From positions 169,296 through 233,295 of the forward strand of contig DUMU01000035.1 in assembly GCA_012839805.1 (NCBI GenBank): DNA of 64,000 bases. The letters are read 5' to 3'. Positions 23,566-32,614 of the stretch are shown piece by piece. The notes beneath the pieces were generated by a model that was not told the origin of the DNA, ran no database searches, and saw only the letters and a list, made by a program, of their open reading frames with translations. Each line of letters starts with the position of its first letter. Position 1 is the stretch's first letter. Position numbers and translations under genes: made by a program. The DNA is from Bacillota bacterium. Its GTDB lineage: Bacteria > Bacillota > Limnochordia > Limnochordales > DUMU01.

Positions 23566-25392
23566 TCAAGCCGGACCGACCCGTACCGACAGCGAACGCA
23601 GCCGGTTGATGGCTGCCCCCACCTCAAAAAGGCGCGGCAGGGCCAAGTCGCCTACCGGCGAACCATGAGGAGAAAGAATGTCCAGGCCGCGTTCTTTGAT
23701 CTCGGCCATCAGCTTCTCCAAAGCCTCCCGCAACGGGGTGCGCCCGTCCAGGTAATGCTCGGCGAGATACTGGATCATTGCTCCGATGGCCCGGGTCTGG
23801 CCGGGGTGGACGATCTGTTCCACGGCGGCCAGGTCGATCTCCTCGAAGCCGAACGCGATCTCATCGACGCCCCGGGCTTTGATCTTCACCCGGCTTCCTC
23901 GCCGCGGGTCGACACTTTCCGGAACCGGCCGGCGGGGCAAGAGGACCGGAAAGGGTTGCGGATCTTCCTGCAAACGTCCCGTGACAAAGCGGGCGGCCAC
24001 CTCCCGGGCGGCGGCGGTGGCGTCGAGGGGGCGGTAGTGGTCCATGTGGATCACCGTGTCGGCAACGTCCAGGTAATCGCCTGCTCCGCCTACTACGATC
24101 ACCGAGGAAACGCCCCGGTCTTCCCAGAGGGAGCGCACCCGGTCGATGAACGGGGTGATCGGTTCCCGGTCTTTGCTGATCAGGGCCTGCATGCGACGGT
24201 CGCGGATCATGAAATTGGTGGCACTGGTATCCTCGTCGATGAGGAGCACCCGGGCTCCCAGCTCCAGGGCTTCGACTATGTTCGCCGCCTGAGAAGTGCT
24301 TCCCGACGCCTCCTCGGTAGAAAAGCGCCGGGTGTCCGCACCAAAGGGGAGGTTCCGGATGAACGGGCTGATGTCTACCTGCTCAACGCGGCGGCCATCC
24401 TCGGCTCGTATCTTCACGGCCGTGGGGTCGGTGACTACCCGCTCGCGGCCGTCGCCGGGAACGTGGTTGTAGATTCCGAGGGCGAGGGAGCGCAGTAACG
24501 TGGATTTGCCGTGGTAGCCGCCACCCACGATCAAGGTTACGCCGGCGGGGATCCCGAGTCCCCTGACCGGGCCCCCGTGCGGGGTGTCGAGGGTGACGGC
24601 GAGGGAGTCGGGCGCGGTGAAGGGGACCACGTTCGGACCGCGCCGCGGCCGGTCGCTGATGCCGCTTTCCCGGGGAAGGATCGAGCCGTCGGCGACGAAA
24701 GCGATGAGGCGGTGGGCGGCCAGGGCGGCCCGCAGAGCCTCCTGATCTTCAACGGTAAAGATGTGGGTTTCGAGGTCGGAAAGATCCCGAGACCCCAGTA
24801 CCAGCGAGCGGTTCACCAGAGCAGGAATTTCCGAGGCGAGCATCGCGGCGGCCTGGCGGCCGAGAATCCGGCGCCCGGCCGCCGGAAGCCCGGCAACGAA
24901 GCGCAGTTCAACCCGGGCGGGAGTGACCACCGCCGCGGTGGAGGGCAGGATTTGCTGCCCGGGCCGGTCGATATCGATGAGACCGCTCTTGCCGCTTCCA
25001 TACCAGGGCCTCCCGTTTCCGGCCCCGCCTTCGCTAACCGGCCGGGGGCTGCTGCTCGCGGGCATCGAGACCGGCGGGCGACGGCGACGTTCATCCAGGG
25101 CACGGGCAAAACGCCGGACCAGCCAGTCGGCGGTGGCGATGCACCGCAGATCGGTGGAGCAGGCCCAGGGCGGTAGCCCCATGGAAGAGGGTGTGAGCAG
25201 GAGCCGCAGCCGGGAGGGGGCGGCGAACGGGTCTCCTTGTACGTGGTCGATGACCAGAACGAAACGGCCGAAATCGTAGGCTCCCTTGACGTCCTTGTAG
25301 GCGGGATATCCCCGCCCGTCGATTTCATGAAGCAGCTTTTCCAGATCTCGGGCCGGCCGTACCCCGGCCCGAGCTCCCGATTCTATGTTCAA
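23566..25392 (-). CDS. COG3044-type predicted ATPase of the ABC class
   Basis: A 608-residue protein matching the ABC_ATPase family (PF09818). The family-typical N-terminus LHEIDGRGYPAYKDVKGAYDF is present (given here in part: YPAYKDVKGAYDFGRF). A P-loop GGGYHGKSTLLRSLA follows in the middle, then LLIDEDTSATNFMIRD as the Walker B region, and IVVGGAGDYLDVADTVI. There are no membrane segments. The function of this family is not established; it is a soluble ABC-like ATPase. Start TTG at 25392 is preferred because GGAGGT lies 8 nt upstream; the frame is open to 25419. It is on the same strand as hsdM, 102 nt upstream of it, but probably not part of the R-M unit. Confidence 0.8.
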   Translation of the reverse strand: MNIESGARAGVRPARDLEKLLHEIDGRGYPAYKDVKGAYDFGRFVLVIDHVQGDPFAAPSRLRLLLTPSSMGLPPWACSTDLRCIATADWLVRRFARALDERRRRPPVSMPASSSPRPVSEGGAGNGRPWYGSGKSGLIDIDRPGQQILPSTAAVVTPARVELRFVAGLPAAGRRILGRQAAAMLASEIPALVNRSLVLGSRDLSDLETHIFTVEDQEALRAALAAHRLIAFVADGSILPRESGISDRPRRGPNVVPFTAPDSLAVTLDTPHGGPVRGLGIPAGVTLIVGGGYHGKSTLLRSLALGIYNHVPGDGRERVVTDPTAVKIRAEDGRRVEQVDISPFIRNLPFGADTRRFSTEEASGSTSQAANIVEALELGARVLLIDEDTSATNFMIRDRRMQALISKDREPITPFIDRVRSLWEDRGVSSVIVVGGAGDYLDVADTVIHMDHYRPLDATAAAREVAARFVTGRLQEDPQPFPVLLPRRPVPESVDPRRGSRVKIKARGVDEIAFGFEEIDLAAVEQIVHPGQTRAIGAMIQYLAEHYLDGRTPLREALEKLMAEIKERGLDILSPHGSPVGDLALPRLFEVGAAINRLRSLSVRVGPA

Positions 25393-25766
25393 TGCCCGGC
25401 ACCTCCGGCTTCCAACCATTCAGATTAACATAGCCATGTCTTCCCCAATAGTTTCAAGCTGCCGAGGCTCCCGGCCGTTCCCGGGGCGGTCCGGGTCGTT
25501 CCGGTACCGCCCGGCTCGCCGACGACGGCCGCCCGCGTTCAACATTTCAAACATTTCAACATCCGGTGGCGGCGATGGCCGGGCCGGGAGGACACCGGCA
25601 CCGGTTGTCGAAGCAATACTCGCTCGTAGCTCCCGCGGTCCGGCCTCGGTGGTCCGGTCGCCGTCGATTCCGGCCGGCATCGCCCGGGCCGGCCAGGCCT
25701 AGGGTCGCGGGCAGCGGGTAGATTACTGGGGGTAATCACGACCGGAATGGGAGGAGACAAAGCAGC
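25393..25766. other. Intergenic region (374 bp)
   Basis: Lies between divergent genes and should hold both promoters; none is clear. A short repeat of the motif ACATTTCAA occurs around 25540-25560 in an otherwise GC-rich, Arg-codon-like stretch. No coding sequence is convincing. Confidence 0.5.
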
Positions 25767-26885
25767 ATGGTCAAGGCAAGGAGCAGGAAGTCGGACAAGG
25801 TACGGGTTGGCATCATCGGCGTAGGGGGCATCGCCAACGGCAAGCACATGCCCAGCCTCGCCAAGCTGCCGAACGTGGAGATGGTAGCTTTCTGCGACAT
25901 CATCGAAGAGAGGGCAGTGGAGGGCGCCAAGAAGTACGGAACTCCGGACGCCAAAGTCTATACGGACTACCGTGAGCTGCTGGAGCGGGACGACATCGAC
26001 GTGGTCCACGTCCTCACCCCCAACAACCTTCACTCGAAAATGACGGTGGATGCTTTGGAGGCGGGCAAGCACGTCATGTGCGAAAAGCCCATGGCTAAGA
26101 CTTATGCCGAGGCCAAGGCCATGGTCGATGCTGCCCGGCGTACCGGCAAGAAGCTTACCATCGGTTACCAGAATCGTTACCGGGCCGATTCCACCTACCT
26201 CAAGAAGGTGGTGGAGGCGGGGGAGCTGGGCGAGATCTACTTCGCCAAGGCTTTGGCCATCCGCCGGCGTGCCGTCCCCACCTGGGGAGTCTTCCTGGAC
26301 GAGGAGAAGCAGGGCGGAGGCCCCCTCATCGACATTGGCACCCATGCTCTCGACCTGACCCTCTGGTTAATGAATAACTACGAGTGGGAGTCGGTCATGG
26401 GGAGTACCTTCTACAAGCTGGGTAAGCGGGCCAACGAGGCCAATGCGTGGGGACCTTGGGATCCGGCCAAGTACACGGTGGAAGACTCGGCTTTCGGGTT
26501 CATCCGGTTCACCAATGGGGCGACGGTGATCTTGGAGTCCAGCTGGGCGCTGAATACGTTGCAGGTCGGAGAAGCCATCTGCGTGCTTTGCGGGACCGAG
26601 GGTGGAGCCGACTTCTTCGACGGCCTGCGGATCAACGGGTCCAAGTTTGGCCAGCTTTATACCACCAAGGTTGAACTGGGGGCCGGCGGAGTCGCCTACT
26701 ACGAAGGCAAGTCGGTAGATCCGGGCTACCTGGAGGCGAAGCACTGGATCGAGGCGGTGACGGAAGACAAACCTCTGGTGGTACTGCCCGAGCAAGCCGC
26801 CACGATAACCCAGATCCTCGAGGCGATTTACACCTCGGCCCGCACGGGAGAGCCCGTGTACAACCCGGCGGTCAAGGGTAAGTAG
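25767..26885 (+). CDS. Gfo/Idh/MocA-family oxidoreductase
   Basis: A 372-residue dehydrogenase. The N-terminal Rossmann fold has VRVGIIGVGGIANGKH (residues ~13-28), and the family's catalytic/cofactor motif CEKPM is at about residue 94. The C-terminal alpha/beta domain contains GGGPLIDIGTHALDLTLWLM with the usual Asp-x3-His pair. These enzymes oxidise or reduce sugars, sugar phosphates or cyclitols with NAD(P). The substrate cannot be told from the sequence. ATG start at 25767 follows GGGAGGAG. The tail of the gene has a near-duplicate of GGGTAAGTAG overlapping the stop codon (26875-26904). Confidence 0.9.
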   Translation: MVKARSRKSDKVRVGIIGVGGIANGKHMPSLAKLPNVEMVAFCDIIEERAVEGAKKYGTPDAKVYTDYRELLERDDIDVVHVLTPNNLHSKMTVDALEAGKHVMCEKPMAKTYAEAKAMVDAARRTGKKLTIGYQNRYRADSTYLKKVVEAGELGEIYFAKALAIRRRAVPTWGVFLDEEKQGGGPLIDIGTHALDLTLWLMNNYEWESVMGSTFYKLGKRANEANAWGPWDPAKYTVEDSAFGFIRFTNGATVILESSWALNTLQVGEAICVLCGTEGGADFFDGLRINGSKFGQLYTTKVELGAGGVAYYEGKSVDPGYLEAKHWIEAVTEDKPLVVLPEQAATITQILEAIYTSARTGEPVYNPAVKGK

Positions 26886-26943
26886 CCGGCAGACAAGGGT
26901 AAGTAGGCGGCAGAGGGGAAGCCGAAGGGCGGGTAAGATAGCG

Positions 26944-26972
26944 CCGGGTGCCGGGTGATCTCCGGCACCCGG
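26944..26972. terminator. Strong hairpin between convergent genes
   Basis: A perfect 11-bp stem (CCGGGTGCCGG / CCGGCACCCGG) with a 7-nt loop lies between the oxidoreductase gene and the convergent PII pseudogene. There is no T-tract after it. It is a probable bidirectional transcription end or RNA-stabilising hairpin. Confidence 0.6.
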
Positions 26973-27042
26973 TTCACGTCCGGTGGACCGTGTCCAGTAA
27001 GCTCTGTCCGGTGACTCCTTGATCCCTTCCGGCCGGGCCGGG

Positions 27043-27286
27043 TCAGATGGCGTCTTCGCCCCGCTCGCCGGTGCGGACCCGTACCGTCGGGTACTACCAG
27101 CTCCAGCTTGATCTTGGGCAGGAAGTTCACCCGGATCTCGGTGCCCCGGTAGACCTCGGTCAACCCTTTCTGTAGACCGTGTCCCCGCACGTCGGATATG
27201 GTCATCCCGTGAAGATCCATCGCCTCGAGTCGTTCTACCACGGCGGCAAGCCGTTCCGGCCGGATGATGGCCACGATCATCTTCAT
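27043..27286 (-). pseudogene. glnK: P-II nitrogen regulator, internal deletion and frameshift
   Basis: From ATG 27286 (GGCGGAGA SD) the frame encodes a good PII N-terminus: MKMIVAIIRPERLAAVVERL, then GMTISDVRGHG, then TEVYRG with the uridylylation-site Tyr of the T-loop, then LPKIKLELVVPD. Directly after this, in another frame, comes the PII C-terminus VRVRTGERGEDAI with stop at 27043-27045. About 31 residues between VVPD and VRVRTGE (the B-loop region GRIGDGKIFV) are missing, so ~95 nt are deleted and the frame shifted. Read straight through, the frame gives a chimeric 152-residue protein that is unlikely to fold. It lies 59 nt after amt, the usual amt-glnK order. Confidence 0.82.
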
Positions 27287-27345
27287 GCTGGTCTCCGCCT
27301 TTCTGCTGTAAGTGCGGCGCTTACCCCGCTTACCCCAGGCCCGGC

Positions 27346-29007
27346 TCAGCGGGTGGCGGGAGCGGTGCTTGCTTTGGGGGCATCCGCCAGTGCGGGGTTG
27401 AGGTTCAGGCCGCTACCCGGCGTGCTGGAGGCGGCTACCGCCACCGGTACACCGGATCCCAGCATGTCCGGATAGGCCAGGACACCCATCTCGGGCAGGT
27501 CGAGACCCTGGCTTTCGAATTCGGGGGCCACCCTGATCCCCATGACGGCATCCAGTACCTTGAAAAAGACGTACGAAAGGCCAAAGCCCCACGCCAGGGC
27601 GACCAGGCCGCCGATCAACTGGGCCCAAAATTGACCGGCATCGCCATAGAAGAGGCCGGTGACGCCCTGTCCGGCTACTCCCAGATACTCCGCGCCCCCG
27701 ACGCCATTCCAGCCGGCGCCATAGGTTCCGTCGGCGAAGAGGCCGAGGGCGAGAAGACCCCAGAAACCGTTCACCAGGTGAACTGATATCGCCCCTACCG
27801 GGTCGTCGACTTTCAGTACCCGGTCGAACAGATTGACACTTTCTACAACCAGCACCCCGGCCACGAGGCCAATCAGCACGGAGACGGTGGGGTTTACGAA
27901 CGCGCTGGGGGCAGTGATGGCCACCAGACCTGCGAGGGTGCCGTTGCACATCATGGAAGGATCGGGTTTACCATAGCGCAGCCATACGTAGAGCATGGCG
28001 GCCAGGCCCCCGATCGCGCCTGCCAGCATGGTGTTGACCGCGACTACCGCGAGGCGCAGATCCGTTCCGGCCATGGTGCTGCCGGCGTTGAAGCCGAACC
28101 AGCCGAAAAAGAGGATGATCGTCCCCAGAACGGCCATGGGAATATGGTGGCCGGGGATGGCCGTGGGCTTACCTTTCACGTACTTGCCGAGGCGAGGTCC
28201 CAGGACGATAGCTCCCGCCAGACCGGCGGCGCCGCCGATCATGTGGACCACGCCCGACCCGGCGAAATCGACCATTCCGTGACCCAGCCCCAGTTTGGCT
28301 CCGAGTTGAGCGAGCCAGCCGCCGCCCCAGACCCAGTTACCGAAGATCGGGTAAAGGATCATGGAGATGAAAAGCGAGCTGAAGACTATGGCGAGGAACT
28401 TGACCCGCTCGGCCATGGCCCCGGTCGGTATGGTGACTGCCGTATCCATGAAAACGAGCTGGAAGACGAAGAGGGCCAGAACACCGACATCGTAGGTGCC
28501 GCCCGAAGAAAGGAAGAAGCCCTTGTACCCAAAAAGACCCCAGCCGCCGGCGGTGAACTGTCCGTTCAATGGGGCAGTGCCGCCCAGGTTGGCGAGGGCT
28601 CCCACCCCACCGAATTGCAGGGCGAATCCAACCAGGTAATAGCCGAGGGCGCCGATCAAGAAGACCATCAGGTTCACAGCCATGGTATGAGCTGCGTTCT
28701 TGGCCCGGACGAACCCGGTTTCCACCAGTGCGAAGCCGGCCTGCATGAAGAAAATCAGGAAACCAGAGATCAAGGTCCAGACGAAATTGAGGGCGATCTT
28801 GTTGTGGCCCACCTCGGCGGCCAGCTCGGAGAGGGAAGGCGAGCCGGGGGTGGCCGACCTGACGTCGAGAGCGGTGCCAGTGGAGATTCCAGATGGATCA
28901 CCGGCCCGGACTGACCCGGAGAAGCCGGCCAGGGCGACAGCAGCCAACACGATGGAAGCCGTCAGAAAAACCGTTTTTCGAGACATTCGCTCAAGTACTC
29001 CTTTCAC
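27346..29007 (-). CDS. amt: Ammonium transporter (Amt)
   Basis: A 553-residue Amt/MEP/Rh-family channel with about 11 membrane helices after an N-terminal signal-like segment (KTVFLTASIVLAAVALAG, cut near VRA). Family marks: FMQAGFALVETGF, MDTAVTIPTGAMAERVKF, DFAGSGVVHMIGG, and the twin-His region (VHMIGG and SVHLVNGFWG). It moves ammonium/ammonia into the cell and would normally be gated by the PII protein encoded next to it, which is broken here. GTG at 29007 has an AGGAGG SD 8 nt upstream; an ATG at 28986 (AAAGGAG) is an alternative start. Confidence 0.95.
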   Translation of the reverse strand: MKGVLERMSRKTVFLTASIVLAAVALAGFSGSVRAGDPSGISTGTALDVRSATPGSPSLSELAAEVGHNKIALNFVWTLISGFLIFFMQAGFALVETGFVRAKNAAHTMAVNLMVFLIGALGYYLVGFALQFGGVGALANLGGTAPLNGQFTAGGWGLFGYKGFFLSSGGTYDVGVLALFVFQLVFMDTAVTIPTGAMAERVKFLAIVFSSLFISMILYPIFGNWVWGGGWLAQLGAKLGLGHGMVDFAGSGVVHMIGGAAGLAGAIVLGPRLGKYVKGKPTAIPGHHIPMAVLGTIILFFGWFGFNAGSTMAGTDLRLAVVAVNTMLAGAIGGLAAMLYVWLRYGKPDPSMMCNGTLAGLVAITAPSAFVNPTVSVLIGLVAGVLVVESVNLFDRVLKVDDPVGAISVHLVNGFWGLLALGLFADGTYGAGWNGVGGAEYLGVAGQGVTGLFYGDAGQFWAQLIGGLVALAWGFGLSYVFFKVLDAVMGIRVAPEFESQGLDLPEMGVLAYPDMLGSGVPVAVAASSTPGSGLNLNPALADAPKASTAPATR

Positions 29008-29376
29008 GGGGAACGCCTCCTAGTTCAGAACGGAGTCGATACCAGCGAGCCTGTCCCAAAAACCCTGGCGGACCACCACACCGGGCCGGCGGTGGGCGAC
29101 GGCAAACGCGCCGGGGCGTGGCAGGTAGCTCAGGCATTGCCTGCTTGCCATAGAGCTTACACTTGGGGCACAGGCGATGTCAAGAATACTGACGAATACA
29201 TGGCTTCTGAATTACGCCAGGCTGGCTCACCAGGTGGCGGCCCCGGAGGGAACGTTGCCGGAGTGTCATAGAGTTGTTAGGTTATTGGGAGATCAGCCGG
29301 CCGGGGAAGGGGAAGGCCGGGCCAAACGACTGTGCCGTCTTCCCCGTGAACTGCCAACCCTCCTAATTCCGCCTTC
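29008..29376. other. Intergenic region (369 bp) upstream of amt
   Basis: Between amt and the end of asnB. It holds the likely amt promoter (separate entry). A 29177-29398 plus-strand frame has no SD and no family features and is not called. Nothing else is seen. Confidence 0.6.
29154..29183 (-). promoter_or_regulatory. Sigma-A-type promoter for amt
   Basis: On the minus strand TTGACA (29178-29183) is followed after 18 nt by TAAGCT (29154-29159). The perfect -35 makes this a fair promoter candidate, about 140 nt before the amt start codon. Confidence 0.45.
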
Positions 29377-31302
29377 TCACCGAACGTTCACGCGGTAGCG
29401 GCGCATCCAGATGTCGATCTGGAACAGATAGGCGAGAAACTGGGGGGTGGTCATCAGTTGCCCGAACCACGGAGTCTCTGAACCGCCTTCCGGGCCGAGG
29501 TGGCGGTGCCGGCTGCCGGCGCGGTCTATCAGCCCCGCAAGGGTCCGTCGATCAACGAAGGGGAGGAGAGGCGAGCCCGGGTCGGAGAGAATCTCCCGGA
29601 GCTTTGCCACCACCGCGGCCTCGTAGGCCGGGTGATGAGTCTTCGGATAGGGGCTCTTGCGCCGGTTGACTACGGGGTCCGGTAGTACTTTGACCAGGGC
29701 CCGGCGAAGTATTGCCTTCGGTTGTTCCCCGGCAGGCCCCCGGACTTTCATCTCCCAAGGTATGTTCCAGACATACTCGACGAGACGGTGATCGCAAAAG
29801 GGGACGCGGATCTCGAGTCCCCAGGCCATGCCCATCCGATCCTTGCGATCAAGGAGCGTGGGCAGGAAACGGCTGAGGCTCAGGTAGGCGACTTCCACCA
29901 GCCGCCGGGCCCGCGTCGCCGAGATGCCGGCCTGATCGCCGGAGGGCGGCACTTCGGCCAGCGCCTCGTGATACCGGCGACTCACGTATTCCCGGGGGCG
30001 GGCGTACCGGAGCAGATCGGCGGAGTAGAAATGCAAGCGGGCGTCCAGATGTCGCATCCACGGGAAGGTGCCGGCGGCGAGGGCATCTTCCCGCCAAAAC
30101 CAGGGATAACCGCCGAAAAGCTCGTCGGCTGCCTCACCCGAGAGTACCACGGTGGTTTTCGCTTTTACCGCCCGGGAGAAAAGGTAGAGCGAGGAGTCGA
30201 TGTCGGCCATGCCCGGCAGGTCCCGGGCCACGACCGCTCGGTCCAGAGCTTCCGCCAGCTGCTCGGGTTCGATGATGACCGTGTGGTGATCCGTGCCCAG
30301 GAACTCCGCCACCCTGGACGCCCACTGCCGGTCGGCTTCCGGTTGGAATGCGTTGCTGATGAAGTAACGGTCGTTGTCCGGGTAGTCTACCGCCCAGGTG
30401 ATCAGGGGAGAGCCCGAGACCCCGGACGGGCCGGGTGCCGCGGTCGCCTGAACCGCCAGCGTAGTAACGGCACTGCTGTCGAGCCCTCCTGAGAGGAGCG
30501 TGCCGAGGGGAACGTCAGACACGAGCTGCCGGGCTACCGAATCCGCCAGGAGCTCGAGTACCTTTTCGGCGGTGGTTTCCAGATCATCAGTGTGTTCGCG
30601 CCACTCTAGCCTCCAGTACTGGTGTTGGTGAACTCCTTGCCGGTCAAACCGCATCCACCAGCCCGGCCGCAGCTCTTCGATACCGTGGAACACTCCGTGC
30701 CCGGGCGTCCTTCCCGGCCCCAGCGCGAAGACCTCGGCGAGACCTTCCGCGTCGACCTCGGCGGGAACAAGGGGATGGGCAAGCAAGGCCTTGATCTCGG
30801 ACCCGAAGAGCAGCGCGCGGCCTCCCCTCCGGACCGTGTAAAAGAGCGGCTTGACTCCCAGCCGGTCCCTGGCGAGGAATAGACTTTCCGCCGCCACGTC
30901 CCAGATCGCCAAGGCGAAGATACCGTTCAGCCGCTCGACACACTCCGGCCCCCATTCGATGTAGCAGGATAGCAGGGTTTCCGTGTCCGAGTGGCCCGCG
31001 AAGATATAGCCCCGCTTCTCGAGCTCGTTCCGTAGTTCTCCGGTGTTATAAAGTTCACCGTTATAGACGATCACGTACTCCTCGGTGGTACCCGGTCTTG
31101 ACCGGACCATGGGTTGCCGGCCTCCTTCCGGGTCGACCACCACCAGCCGGCGGTGCGCCAGGCCGGTGTGGGGCCCGAACCACGCTCCCGATTCGTCAGG
31201 CCCGCGGTGCGCCAGCGCTTCCCCCATCGCGTGTACTACGATCTGGTTTCGAGGATCGCTGAGGTCATCGTCCCAGTCCACCCATCCGGCTATCCCGCAC
31301 AC
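29377..31302 (-). CDS. asnB: Asparagine synthase (glutamine-hydrolysing)
   Basis: A 641-residue class B asparagine synthetase. After the initiator, MCGIAG places Cys2 as the glutaminase nucleophile of the N-terminal Ntn domain. The synthetase domain has the ATP pyrophosphatase P-loop SGGLDSSAV near residue 271 and VVLSGEAADELFGGYPWF. It uses glutamine and ATP to make asparagine from aspartate. GTG start at 31302 is preceded by GGAGGAGG. The C-terminus extends past the core by ~80 residues (LVNRRKSPYPKTHHP onward), as in the long AsnB class. Monocistronic on the minus strand, with queG ending about 200 bp upstream. Confidence 0.95.
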   Translation of the reverse strand: MCGIAGWVDWDDDLSDPRNQIVVHAMGEALAHRGPDESGAWFGPHTGLAHRRLVVVDPEGGRQPMVRSRPGTTEEYVIVYNGELYNTGELRNELEKRGYIFAGHSDTETLLSCYIEWGPECVERLNGIFALAIWDVAAESLFLARDRLGVKPLFYTVRRGGRALLFGSEIKALLAHPLVPAEVDAEGLAEVFALGPGRTPGHGVFHGIEELRPGWWMRFDRQGVHQHQYWRLEWREHTDDLETTAEKVLELLADSVARQLVSDVPLGTLLSGGLDSSAVTTLAVQATAAPGPSGVSGSPLITWAVDYPDNDRYFISNAFQPEADRQWASRVAEFLGTDHHTVIIEPEQLAEALDRAVVARDLPGMADIDSSLYLFSRAVKAKTTVVLSGEAADELFGGYPWFWREDALAAGTFPWMRHLDARLHFYSADLLRYARPREYVSRRYHEALAEVPPSGDQAGISATRARRLVEVAYLSLSRFLPTLLDRKDRMGMAWGLEIRVPFCDHRLVEYVWNIPWEMKVRGPAGEQPKAILRRALVKVLPDPVVNRRKSPYPKTHHPAYEAAVVAKLREILSDPGSPLLPFVDRRTLAGLIDRAGSRHRHLGPEGGSETPWFGQLMTTPQFLAYLFQIDIWMRRYRVNVR

Positions 31303-31504
31303 GGTGATTCCTCCTCCGCCACGGCCACGCAGGGAGCAACCTGGTATCCCGTTGCCGCTAACGGAAGGGAGTTACCCCCCGCCGATCATCCCGGCCGTCG
31401 AAACCAATGTATGCGGTGGGGAGTTGTCATGTTCGTTTTGTGAACGTAAAGCTACCAGCATATCGCGGGTTTATGTTAGGAATTGGTCGGGTTGCTACCT
31501 TGCC

Positions 31505-32614
31505 TTACTCGCGGGGGCTCAGGTCCGCGGGGTCGTGCTCGGACGCCCCGAGCTGAGCCAGGGCCCAGCGGGCGTGGCTGCTGAGTACGGGCGAAGGATG
31601 CCGGGCAAACCTCCGGAGCAGTGGGATCGCCGACGGATCTGCGGAGTTACCCAGGGCGATGATCGCGTTGCGTTGGAGCACCCGGGCTCCCCGCCAGCCG
31701 TGAGCCCGTCCCCGTATCCGCTCTTCGACGCGGCGGGACGGCTCCAGGAACTGGGCGAGCGGCGGGAAAGCGGAATCTTCATCCACCGGTGCGCCCAGGG
31801 GGGAGCCACCTTTTCCCGGACGGGCTTTGGCGTTCCACGGGCAGACCTCCTGGCAGATATCACAACCGAAGATGAAGTTGCCAAAATCGCGTCTCAGTTC
31901 GACAGGAACCATGCCGGGGCGCTGCGTCCACTCGGACACACAGCGCGACGCGTCGAGCACGCCCGGCGCCACCAGGGCCCCGGTCGGGCAGGCCCGGAGA
32001 CACCGGTCACACCGGCCACACCGGTTGGCCAGCGGTTCATCAGGAGTGATCATCAAGGTGGTCACAATCTGACCCAGGACAATCCATGAACCGTACACCG
32101 GGTTGATCAGACAGCCGTTCTTGCCTATCCAGCCCACGCCGGCGGCTGCGGCTGCCGCCCGGTCGAGGAGGGAACCGCCGTCTACCAGAACCACCGACTC
32201 CACTGGTTCTCCGGAGAGTTCGGGCAGCCGGCGGGCGAGTTCCTGCAGCTGCCGGCGGAGCAGAGGATGGTAGTCCGGCCCCCAGGTGTACCGGGCGAGG
32301 CGTCCCCGCAGGCGAGACGGCCGGCCGGCCGGGTGGGCGATGTCGAGGGGGTGGGTAGCCTTAGCGTCCCGGAGAGCTCGGGGAGAGACGGGACAAAGAT
32401 AAGACAAGGCCCCGACGATGATCGACCGGGCGCCGGGCAAGACGCGCTCGGGGTCCGTATGCGCAAAAAGGGGGCCGGGCAGAAAGCGGGAGAGGTATCC
32501 GGCCGCGGAGAGGTCTGCCAGATGCTGCTCCAGCTCGGGAAGGCGCCTCGCGGGGGCAAAGCCAACTACGTCCAGCCCAAGCTCTTTTCCTGCCTGCCGG
32601 ATCGACTCCTTTAA
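31505..32614 (-). CDS. queG: Epoxyqueuosine reductase QueG (start codon unclear)
   Basis: QueG reduces epoxyqueuosine to queuosine in tRNA, using cobalamin and two [4Fe-4S] clusters. Both clusters are visible: CGRCDRCLRACPTGA and CDICQEVCP. GWIGKNGCLI and the C-terminal HEAT-like repeats (NAIIALGNSADPSAIPLL) are also family features. The first standard start in frame is TTG 32440 (MPGARSIIVG), but the conserved N-terminus (KESIRQAGKELGLDVVGF and APARRLPEL) is encoded without a stop upstream of it, back to a TTA codon at 32612-32614 in the expected start position. No ATG, GTG or TTG is available there, so the start may be mutated (TTG to TTA), non-standard, or a sequencing error. If 32440 is used, ~58 residues are lost. 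Confidence 0.85.
   Translation of the reverse strand, partial: LKESIRQAGKELGLDVVGFAPARRLPELEQHLADLSAAGYLSRFLPGPLFAHTDPERVLPGARSIIVGALSYLCPVSPRALRDAKATHPLDIAHPAGRPSRLRGRLARYTWGPDYHPLLRRQLQELARRLPELSGEPVESVVLVDGGSLLDRAAAAAAGVGWIGKNGCLINPVYGSWIVLGQIVTTLMITPDEPLANRCGRCDRCLRACPTGALVAPGVLDASRCVSEWTQRPGMVPVELRRDFGNFIFGCDICQEVCPWNAKARPGKGGSPLGAPVDEDSAFPPLAQFLEPSRRVEERIRGRAHGWRGARVLQRNAIIALGNSADPSAIPLLRRFARHPSPVLSSHARWALAQLGASEHDPADLSPRE

Noticed and set aside
26828-27286. A 152-residue chimeric frame continuing past the PII lesion
   Set aside because: Its C-terminal half is out-of-frame read-through, while the true PII tail lies in another frame; a frame-shifted pseudogene fits better.
29177-29398. 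Plus-strand frame in the amt upstream region
   Set aside because: No SD, no recognised motifs, and it overlaps the convergent asnB end.
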